Positions 55,700 through 64,000 of a DNA stretch of 64,000 bases are shown here, one piece after another; positions within the stretch are counted from its first letter, which is position 1; the number at the start of each line of letters is the position of its first letter. A program made the position numbers and the translations under genes. The stretch comes from Cherax quadricarinatus (lineage: Eukaryota > Arthropoda > Malacostraca > Decapoda > Parastacidae). The DNA lies in assembly GCF_038502225.1 (NCBI RefSeq), contig NC_091307.1:19971032-20035031 (forward strand). Direction: 5' to 3'. The notes under the pieces are model-generated. The model worked only from the letters and a program-made list of their open reading frames with translations. It was not told the DNA's origin and made no database searches.

Positions 55700-56400
55700 T
55701 TCCTTTTTTGTTTTCTTCCGTGAGCATCTTTTCTGGCCTCACAATTCCTCAGCTTCCTTTCCCCAACTCGACTTAGTTTTCTTTCTCCTCAGTTTGCCTC
55801 CTGCTCAAGGTTCCTGCTGTTTCACTTGCATTTCTTTTAAAGCTTATTTCTGTGCCTCTCATATAGCGTTTCCAAGCTTGTTTTCATCCATCATCGTCTA
55901 TCTTAGGTTACCTCACTTATTAAATAAGTCGTCCTCGCCCTGTGTTGATTCCTCGTCCCTTTCTTGTTCGCTCCTCTTTCCCTCCCTCCCTCCGTCCTGT
56001 GCCCCCCTCTTGCCGTCGTTTATCTGTGATTGGGCCGTTGTTACTTCCCAACAAGTCATTTCCAATTTGTGTCCATTGTGTCTTTATCCAGTATTTGTAT
56101 CTCTCCCTCAAGACTGGCGTTGTGTGCTCTGATTGATCTCTAAGAGGCGCTCTGTCCATGAGAGATTGCACTCTAGGAAGCACTCTGTCCATACTAGACT
56201 GCATTTCAGGTGCTCTGTCCGTCTGAATCTATACTCAGAGCCCGAATAAAAAAATCTATTCAAGTATTGTCTTTACTCAGAGGAGGTTCATAAACAGATG
56301 GCAACGAAGGAATTAACTAAATCCTGAACGAATAGTATGTCTGCCATATGCCGGTGAGCGGGTGCAATGGTTTTTATACTTCAGCAGTCCCCCTAGCCAA
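55700..56400. other. T/C-rich unique sequence
   Basis: The 147-codon plus-strand frame at 55689-56132 has no recognisable domain. At 56130-56225 GCACTCTGTCCAT-like phrases recur three or four times. Confidence 0.5.
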
Positions 56401-56409
56401 GCTTTCCTG

Positions 56410-57030
56410 TTGACCGCCCGGTTAATCATGCTGTTTGTGCTAGCAGCTCGCAGACCTTGAAAAGCCAGAACAATCTGGCTGATCCAGTATCTATAGATCC
56501 AGTATCTATAACAGAAAGCTTTCCAGCTTTTTGTTGAAAACTTCTGTCTTTCTTCAGGTAATATGAGAGATAATCTAACATAATTATTCCTATGTTTTTT
56601 GCCTGATCCTTAGTTTTTTTTATATAGTTTGCCTGCATTAGGTATACTGTGGTCGTTTTGAGTTCTACATTCTTCCTATACCTAATATGTTTTAAGTTTT
56701 TGTGTGTCTTCTGCTGAGGTGACTGTCACTCGTTTCTTCATTTCGTCCAAAAAATACAATGCTGTGTTTGGTTTTCATATCTGTTTGCTGTGAGGATAAG
56801 GGATAGTAACGGTACTAAACTTTTTACTTTGATGAGATTGGACGCTGTTTTCTTTGTTGCCATTCTTTGTGTTTGTTAGAAATTTTAACATCTATTTTCC
56901 CTACTTTTCTTTTGGGCCTCATTTTATGAACTATTACTACGTGGTCTCGTTTGTCAAAAGCGATTGCTAAATTAGTGACAACGGAGTTTTTGGTTTCTTT
57001 CCAAGGTCTCCGTAATCTTGTCACAATGAT
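56410..57030 (-). mobile_element. LINE-B relative, degraded
   Basis: On the minus strand the palm fragment AFDKRDHVVIVHKM (near 56950) is a diverged form of the AFDKCDHGVITHKI of LINE-B. The C-terminal part at 56410-56540 (FQQKAGKLSVID) belongs to the same element. The middle is deleted. A 13-bp duplication (ATCCAGTATCTAT) lies at about 56485-56512. Confidence 0.72.
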
Positions 57031-57224
57031 CTCAGAGCTGTGACAGGCAAGATCTCCCTGCTCTAAAATAACGTTGACTTAGCTTAAGTAGTTTATGCTT
57101 CTACATAATGTCAGTGAGTTAGTGTCTCAGTGTCTTACCTGAGATTATTTATGAAGTGTTGTGTTAATGCTACTGGTCTCTTTTTTTTTTTTTTGCTATT
57201 ACTCTGCTGTCTTTGTATCTATCA

Positions 57225-57375
57225 CCGATACGTATGTGCCTGTCCTTGCCACACCTGTATCTGTCCCTGTCAAACCCATGTCTGTCCCTGCCACACCTAC
57301 TTGTCTCTGCCAAATCTGTGTCTGTCCCAGTAACACCTGTGTCTGTCGCAGCTATACCTGTGTGTCTCTCTTCCA
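57225..57375. repeat. 24-bp minisatellite
   Basis: CCTGTGTCTGTCCCTGCCAC-type units repeat about six times with substitutions. Confidence 0.85.
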
Positions 57376-57784
57376 TACCTCCATTCTTGCACTTTTATTG
57401 TTGGCACTCTCGCCCTACCCTCTACTACAGCTACTATTATTGCTGCCGTTACTGCAACATCTCCCCACACGTACCTAAACCCGACCCCTTTATATTCCCT
57501 CTTCCCCTTTTTCCCCTATGTCTACTAGCACCCAGCAACCCACTACTACAATCATACCCCTGGTCCTACCTTTATTGTAGCCGCAATCACATGCCACCAG
57601 TGCCCCCTTCCAGCTGCTCCCACGTCCTGACCCAGATTGAGGATCGTGTCATAATGGGACGGGCAGAAGGGTGATCCCCTGGCTCGGGTGTCAGGCGGTG
57701 TGCACTGCGACCCTTGTACGTGTAATTTGGTATTGTCAGCATGGCAGCTTTATTTACTGTTGGAACCCGCCCTGACATTGATAC

Positions 57785-57985
57785 GGGCATGAGGAGGGAA
57801 GAGGGGTCCACTAGCAGGGCACCTTTCCTTCAAGGGGTAAAGGGAGCCTCCACTAGCAATTCGCTTATACTTCAGAGGTCAAGGGAGACTCCTGTAGCAG
57901 GACACATTTCCTTTGAGGGGTTAAGGGAGGCCCTACTACCAGGGCATTTCTCTTCCAGGAGGAAGGGGAAGCTCCACTACTAATA
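57785..57985. repeat. About 54-bp degenerate tandem
   Basis: CTCCACTAGCAGGGCACCTT and TTCAAGGGGTAAAGGGAG recur in about four decayed units. Confidence 0.8.
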
Positions 57986-58014
57986 CGAGGAAGGCCTCTT
58001 TGTGTCATGCATTG

Positions 58015-58016
<2 letters not shown>

Positions 58017-58083
<67 letters not shown>
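58017..58083. repeat. (CA)n microsatellite
   Basis: About 33 CA units end exactly at the terminal inverted repeat of the next element. Confidence 0.99.
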
Positions 58084-58084
<1 letters not shown>

Positions 58085-58087
<3 letters not shown>

Positions 58088-58477
58088 CGTGCCGAATAGG
58101 TAAAACTTGTGATTTTGGCTTAATAGCAACGCTCTTCTTGCCAAATAAGGCAAGCGAAAATTTGTGTATGCAAATATTTCGCAAAAATCATTCTGAACCT
58201 AACAAAAAAATATATTTAATTGTGTGTGTGTATTATTAAATTATTGTAAACTTATCTAAAATATGTTTAGTTGGATTAGGCTAAATTAAATTGCGCTTGT
58301 TATAATAAGGTTAGGTAAGTTTTCTAAGGTTCTTTTCGTACAAAATTATTAATTTTTACACTAACATAAATGAGAAAATGCATATATATCTTTAAACGTA
58401 TAAGAGAAAATTTTGGAAAGGACTTAATTTTAAGTGAATTCTTGGTAATTGACCAATTTTACCTTTTCGGCACGACA
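58085..58477. mobile_element. Short TIR element (MITE-like)
   Basis: The two ends are inverted copies: TGTCGTGCCGAATAGGTAAA at 58085-58104 and, read in reverse, TGTCGTGCCGAAAAGGTAAA at 58477-58458. Pairing is 19 of 20 and weakens inside. The inside is AT-rich, 393 bp in all, with no ORF. It is therefore non-autonomous if it is a DNA transposon. It is flanked by (CA)n on the left and ATATATAT on the right, so no target duplication can be read. Confidence 0.85.
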
Positions 58478-58499
58478 TATATATATGATACAGCGAGGC

Positions 58500-59540
58500 A
58501 TTCCTCACATCAGTTCACCTCTCCTCCAAGGTGAGAGGGGTGATTGTGAGTGGCTGAGTAGAGGAAGGGTTTAGACCTATGGCAGGAGATTAAAGTGATG
58601 CTATAGGTGATATTAATGAGCTTGATAGGTATTGATGGAAAATATTCCTTGAACACACTTAGAACATATTTTTGGACACTTGTGACATTCACATGGAGAA
58701 CACTTCTGGAACACGCTCCAGTGGCGCATTCTTAGAAATATACAAGAACACATTTCTGGAACTTTTTTTTTTTTTGGGGGGGGGGAGGGTAATAAGAATG
58801 GAAGGCCAGGGCTGCGGGAACGATGATTTTTGACACAATCTTCAGGTAAACTTTAGGTTAAGGTCATCAGGGAAGTAAATCTTCAGAGTGCTGGGAAGAA
58901 GGTGACGTCAGGAAAGTAAAACCTCAGAGTGCTGGGGAGAAGAAAGTGACGTCTCTACAAACTGTTGGTGGACACATGCAAGGAACCAGACTAATTCCCC
59001 GTCTTATATCACCATCAACGTTCGCCAAATCTCTGCAGGAGGATTTGAGACGGTGTAAACTGTTTTATTAAGTATTCCTAAATTGCCGTTTACGGCCTGC
59101 GTGGTGGTAGGAGCGGTCATAAAGTGCAGAGACGGCAGACGCGGCGCCAGGTCCGTTGAGGAGGACTGGAATAAAACAGGTCGCACCAGTGCAGGCTTCC
59201 ACAACCTCGTAACACCAACGCTAACCCTTCCTTAAAAAAATTACCGCGTGGCCCAATTAGCTAGAGTCAACAATTTCCGAACCATGCAAGGGTCAAAATT
59301 TCCGATGGCTGCCGGGAGCAGCTGACCCATGTGACGAGTTTATAATTGGGCCCCCCATGGTCAGCTAAGCCCCGAGGGGCCCTGGTGAGATTGTTGGGGC
59401 CTGGATACGAAGACTCCGAGTGACTAGCGTTAACTTTATATATTGCTGTGAAGGCGGACGGTTGGGTTATGACACAAATACAATAATCCACGTTGATAAT
59501 GATAGTGTAAATCTGTTTGTATTGTAAGCAACAGTTTGTG
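58500..59540. other. Unique sequence, candidate conserved block
   Basis: The part at about 59090-59450 has no simple repeats and is dense in plausible binding-type words (GGCCCAATTAGCTAGAGTCA, GGAGCAGCTGACCCATGTGA, GAGTTTATAATTGGGCCCCC). No exon is recognised. A conserved non-coding element is possible but unproven. Confidence 0.4.
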
Positions 59541-59545
59541 TTTCC

Positions 59546-59640
59546 ACAGACAAACGGGTAGTGATTCGTAAAAAAACAGACAAACGGGTAGTGATTCGTA
59601 AAAAAACAGACAAACGGGTAGTGATTCGTAAAAAAAAAAA
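59546..59640. repeat. 30-bp tandem triplication
   Basis: Three exact copies of ACAGACAAACGGGTAGTGAT plus TCGTAAAAAA, the last with a longer A run. Confidence 0.97.
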
Positions 59641-59649
59641 AGTTGGTCA

Positions 59650-60290
59650 TTCAGATCAAGGAGTAGGGTGGCTCGATCCTCCGTCCGCTTATTAACAACG
59701 GACGGTCACACGGTTAGTATTGTATGCTGGGGGAAGGGATATGTTGACTGTGGACGATGAAAGCGGATCATTGCAAGGGGTGGGAGGGTACCAGTGGATT
59801 TCGGGAAAGAACAAAGGCAAAAGAAGGGACAATGGATGAAAAAACCTGATTAGAATAAATAATTTGTTTTTGGTGGGGGGGGGGGTTAAGCAAATCAGAT
59901 TGATATGTATTGGTAGCAGTATCGATTTTCTTTATTGTGTATCTCTGAGCTTAAATGAAGAAATGGGAGGGGGGGGGGTTGTTTAACTAAACGTGGCCCC
60001 AGGCATAGTTAATCAGCTAAACCCTCGTCCAACCGCTACATTTGTCAAATATTGGTTTTATTCAGGGAATCAGGGTATCAGCTTATTACACGAGGGGTAG
60101 TTTGAAGGAGAGGTACTAGAGGATGGCATAAAGGGTAGTATTAGTTTTTTTTAATTAGGTACATCTAAATATTTATATAGTTTGAAAGAGAGGTACCACT
60201 GAGGTAGATGGACGAGAAAGGTAAGTCGAGAGAAAGTGTAAATGAAAAAGATAAAAGAAACTAAGAGCGTTGAAGAATCGGGGACTTCTG
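59650..60290. other. Unique sequence with poly-G tracts
   Basis: G runs of about ten occur at 59875-59884 and 59970-59979. No gene is recognised. Confidence 0.55.
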
Positions 60291-60295
60291 ACATT

Positions 60296-61160
60296 CACTG
60301 AGTTCTCTCATAGTGTACTCGTCTGTCCCCCGCTATTTATTGGAGGTACTCGCACCACCTTCCAGATCTCTTGCTTTCCCATGGAGTGATTCCTGTGTGC
60401 AGGTTTGGGGCCAGACCCTCAGGATTTACTGGGTGTAAATTATAATGTACCTTCTCGCTTACGTTCCAAGGAATAAAGTTAAGAGATTTCAGTCTTTCCC
60501 AGTACTTTAGATGTTTGAATGTATACGAGCAGTAAAAGTTCTCTGTATGTTTTCCAGCTCAGTAGTGTCGCCTGCCTTGAAGGGTGCTGTTAGTATACAG
60601 CAGTATCCTAGACCGTAGGGAACAAATAACTTGGCTCGCCATCCCTTGTCTTAACAGTTCTAGTTATCCATCCTATTTTTTTCCTTAATGTAGCAGACAT
60701 TGTTGTGATCTTTGAATGTGAACTCTTGTGACATCGTTACTCCCAAGTCTCGAATATGAAACTTGCACTCTATTGAATAATTGAGGTTTGTTCTGTACTC
60801 CGTTTCAGTCTTTATTTCCTCCGTTCTTTCATAGCAGAGCAACTGAAACTTGTCTACGTTGAACTTCATATTGGTATCTGAATTCCAAGTCACATTTCTA
60901 CTTCTTCACTTTGTAGTAGAGCGTCTCTACATACCTGGAAAGGTATAATGTTGGATGTCCATAGCGTCTTCCTCATATATCAGCAGTCGAGTGTTTACGT
61001 GGAAAGAGCAGTTTTATTATAAGCCCACTAGAAGACTTTGTTCATACCTCCTTGAAGCGTCACTGTGACTTCGATGCGCCCCACTTTCACTGTCGTCAGC
61101 AAAGGATATTATGGCGAAGGAAATTACAAAATATAACTGGAATTTCTGTGTCTCGTATTA
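60296..61160 (-). mobile_element. LINE-B pseudogene with insertion
   Basis: The minus-strand order of the RT thumb and C-terminal region can be followed from 60300 to 60905 (MKFNVDKFQLLCYERTEEIK, IRDLGVTMSQEFTFKDHN). It resumes at about 61035 toward a decayed catalytic region. About 130 bp at 60908-61035 are foreign. The 3' tail is absent, so the element is truncated at both ends or the tail was deleted. Confidence 0.82.
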
Positions 61161-61164
61161 GGAA

Positions 61165-62220
61165 TGATGTTAGGGAAGAAGTAAATATTGAAAGCGAATG
61201 TCACAGGAATGTACTTAGAAGACAGAGCAGCTCTGTCACTATTATAACATGAACGTAGATAAGTTTGTTTGCTGAGCAACTTGCAATATGAGCAGACTGA
61301 CTGGTGTAGTAGAAGCCAGGCTTATGCTTCTGGCAGTTTAACAGACGCACAGATGATCAAACTAAACGTAAAATATGTAATCAGCCTTGTAGTCACTTTC
61401 TTGAACACTGTGTGTTTTATTACTCACTTACTGAGGAGATAGACAATATACCTATGTGATATGTCAAGGTATTTTATTATTAAGCAAATACCCTAAATTT
61501 GCTTGCAGCAGATAAGACAACTGTAGATGCGAATCTGGATGTACTCTTGTTAACCCCTTTTGGGGTCTGTCTACTTTCTAGGTACAGTGGACTGCGTAAT
61601 CAGCTAACAGTTTCGGCTGCAGAATCTGAATCTTGTAATACTTAGCTGGAGACTAACGAAGAGAATACAAAGACATCTTCAGATCCTGAAGACTCTTAGA
61701 GAAGATACACAACACTGAATAGTCCTATTCAGTTAAAAATAAAAGGCGTATGTCCCAGCTCTAGTATAGGCAAGTGTAGGTTACACCCAGAGTGAGCCAA
61801 AAACTATGTGAGTGACTTGCAGCAACATGGCGGATTGACGCCAGTGTGTGGTCCGTCAGAGAGAACTCATTGTTGACATCATAAATACCTCCTTGTGGGA
61901 TGTGAGATGTACCAGCTGTCTCTAATATCGCCCACGTAGACGTTGCAGTGGGTATACTGTCATGGTGGTGGGGGAAAGTGTCACTCTTCAGTTTCTGTCA
62001 CCAAGTGTCAACAGAAATAAGGAATTAAGAAGCTAAGAATTAATTCACTGTTATGTGTATGCCCAAGCGGCCCGGTGCCAGTGACATGGTCTTTCAAGAT
62101 GTTGGCACTCTGCAGAACTCATTCACGGAGAAATCATTCACTGAGTAACACCCCCTTTCTCCTTTCCTGCGTCATCAGTACTTTGATGATCATCTTTCTG
62201 CCTCTTCCTGCCTATATATA
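61165..62220. other. Unique non-coding sequence
   Basis: The scrap ATGTACTCTTGTTAACCCCT at about 61537 matches the repeat at 9290-9490. Nothing else is recognised. Confidence 0.5.
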
Positions 62221-62224
62221 GCCG

Positions 62225-62335
62225 TCCTGCTCCACTTCTGGTTAGTGTGACTTTGTAAATGGTCCAAGTCGGACCGAAACGTCGTCGTAAGCTTCTCTCT
62301 TTTATGTGCGGGTTATTTGTGTATCTTTCTTCTCC
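62225..62335 (+). mobile_element. SINE body with CGAAACGTCG core
   Basis: AAATGGTCCAAGTCGGACCG, AAACGTCGTCGTAAGCTTCT and GTGCGGGTTATTTGTGTATC match the right arm at 52090-52175 and the core of the SINE at 36783. No tRNA head is visible, so it is 5' truncated. Confidence 0.75.
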
Positions 62336-62574
62336 TCTCCTTCCCCTTATATTCCATCTGTTATAGTGCTGGTGCTTATGTCCCGGCTGCCCGATCTCAG
62401 ATCACTCCTCCTAAACTGGATAGACAACATATCAGGAATACTAACTATTAAGAAAGATGCAGGAAGTTAAATATATAGATGGTTCTAAGAATTACCTATC
62501 ACTTTACGCATTTCTAAGACAAAACCAAAACATCACTAACCGTTCCAGAACACAAAATATTTGACAGGCTGCTT

Positions 62575-62645
62575 TTTCACTCCCTGGGCCTGGCCCATGG
62601 CCGGGCTCCAGGAGTAGAAAGACTCTCGAAACTCATTAAAGGTAA
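62575..62645 (+). mobile_element. LINE-C tail end
   Basis: GGGCCTGGCCCATGGCCGGG, GAGTAGAAAGACTCTCGAAA and CTCATTAAAGG form the terminal part of the LINE-C tail on the plus strand. Confidence 0.82.
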
Positions 62646-62732
62646 TAGGGTAATACCTCAATAGGTGGTTGCTGTCTATCAACCTATTGCCTATTATTTT
62701 GCTTCCTCTTTCAGTCCTTCCATCACACAAGC

Positions 62733-62757
62733 ACACACACACACACACACACACACA
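62733..62757. repeat. (AC)n short array
   Basis: About 12 AC units. Confidence 0.97.
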
Positions 62758-63029
62758 TACGATATTCTAGAGTCCATTGGGGGAATAAATAGAAGATTCA
62801 CCGTAATGCTAGGCACGGTGTATATTTATTTGCTGATAACCGGTATCTAGGCGGGTGCACACAAAAAATGTGACTTCGTGAATGGAATGGGTGTTGCAAA
62901 TATCAATTCCCAGACCGGGGAAACAACGTCGGCCGAATTTCCAATACAATAACGAGTACAAATATTTTTGACTGTGCCAGTTTGAATTTTAGACTTTAGT
63001 GGTTTGTTCGGCTTCAGTTTCTTGGTACT

Positions 63030-63195
63030 AGTGGTGTGGCTGTGGTGGACGTGGTACACAGTTGTTGTGGTATAGACTGTGAGATGGTGTCTACTGTGAA
63101 GTTGTGTGGACTTTGAGGGTGTGAGGACTGTGAGGCGATATGAACTGTGAGGTGGTATGAACTGTGAGACGGTGTGGACGGTGAAGTGGTATGTC
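63030..63195. repeat. About 18-bp degenerate minisatellite
   Basis: GAACTGTGAGGTGGTATG-type units recur about eight times with substitutions. The antisense frame through it is an artefact. Confidence 0.85.
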
Positions 63196-63199
63196 AGCG

Positions 63200-63755
63200 A
63201 CATTGTAAACATTGGAGCGTTTTATCTGACTAATAAAGCTCTGCAATAGTGTTGCTATGGCACTACACCACGAGGCTCTCCAGGGAGGGGAGAGAGAGTA
63301 AGAAAAGATATATGGGAAGGGAGAGGAAAATGTATGGGTGCAAGAGAAGGAAGATGAGGGGTAATGGTAGGAGAGAGGAAAGAAGAGGAAAGTTGACAAG
63401 TAGTTGAAGCCCGGTGTGAGTTTATAATGTAAGGGAGTAGAGCAAGGATTTGAGTACTGAAAATCAAAAAAACAAACTGAAGCCTCAAATAAAGATAATA
63501 TTGTCGGCCTTAGACTGCAAGAGCCCACAGCATGGTATCCCACCAGACAGTGATTCAGAAATTAGAAGAGCAAGCACAGCGGAAGGAAAACATTTCGACG
63601 GATCAAGGGACAGAAGACAGGAGGGTGACTATGGGGAGGAAGTATCAAAATGAGGAAGAGTCATATAATTTTTGATATATTTAAATGACCTTCCATAGGG
63701 GATTAACTTGTACGTTAGTTCTCAGATGAACATTTTTTGTGTTCACAGCGTCTTT
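63200..63755. other. Unique sequence with GA-rich part
   Basis: Purine-rich DNA fills 63280-63390. No exon is recognised. Confidence 0.5.
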
Positions 63756-63759
63756 TAAA

Positions 63760-63965
63760 GCGTGAGAGATGAAAGAGATGGAGAATGTTCAGAGGTCGTA
63801 TTTGGCCCACATGGAATTGGTAAAAGATAAATTATTGGGAATACCTCATACCATATGGATTGCTGTCTGTGGAAGGGAAGACACTAACTTTTTTGCACTG
63901 TTTCTGGAGGATTTGTTTATATATTTTTATGAAGTGCTTATTTTATATGTGAACCCAGAGATATG
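63760..63965 (+). mobile_element. Possible LINE-C thumb scrap
   Basis: The translation MENVQRSYLAHMELVKDKL loosely resembles the LESVQRSFTARISSVKHLNY segment of LINE-B and C reverse transcriptases. It is very degraded and runs to the window edge region. Confidence 0.4.
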
Positions 63966-64000
63966 AGATAATGGACGCTAATGCTGTTTACAGAGTTTAT

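Noticed and set aside
57225..57375. Cysteine-periodic secreted peptide
   Set aside because: The periodic Cys comes from a 24-bp minisatellite (TGTCTGTCCC units).

Overview
The window is non-coding, repeat-rich eukaryotic DNA. I see one well-supported host exon in 64 kb, at 22644-22820 on the + strand. It has canonical AG/GT splice borders and encodes 59 residues that fit the end of a plexin sema domain. The rest reads as intron or intergenic sequence filled with retrotransposon debris, microsatellites and minisatellites. The LINE, SINE and fold-back repeats resemble those I know from decapod crustaceans (crayfish and lobster type genomes). That assignment is inference from repeat character, not from a marker gene.

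Layout. 1-5 kb: a minisatellite, three consecutive 3' ends of one LINE family (called A here) with a tRNA-derived SINE between them, a (GT)n array, and a 332-bp palindrome (3884-4215) inside a unit flanked by a 12-bp direct repeat. 5-22 kb: mostly unique sequence with fragments of two further LINE families (B and C), fold-back repeats, small minisatellites and a second tRNA-type SINE. 22-29 kb: the plexin exon, boxed by LINE-B tails 50 to 500 bp upstream, then more fold-back repeats, a head-to-head SINE pair, and (AC)n. 29-39 kb: the best LINE-B copies, a (CT)n/(GA)n pair, a third tRNA-SINE and hairpins. 39-49 kb: a 300-bp (TA)n, a GC-rich block, a very large pyrimidine-rich minisatellite (43.8-45.1 kb) and a 150-bp near-perfect direct duplication around a 46-bp minisatellite. 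49-64 kb: LINE-B, LINE-C and LINE-A relatives, trinucleotide arrays, a TIR element next to (CA)n, and more short tandem arrays.

How the parts relate. LINE-B, the SINE at 1410-1668 and many solo fragments share the same GC-rich 3' tail of about 70 bp, ending in repeated CTCCAGGTAA-like units. This is the pattern expected when a SINE borrows its partner LINE's reverse transcriptase. A second theme is a short CGAAACGT core that recurs in fold-back elements and in SINE bodies that are otherwise dissimilar. No LINE copy is intact: all are 5' truncated or broken. I found no bacterial operon, CRISPR array, rRNA, credible functional tRNA gene, or recognisable viral gene. Most long open frames are translations of tandem repeats.

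Limits. Repeat boundaries were set by eye and are good to roughly 10-30 bp. Family letters A-D are local labels, not database names.
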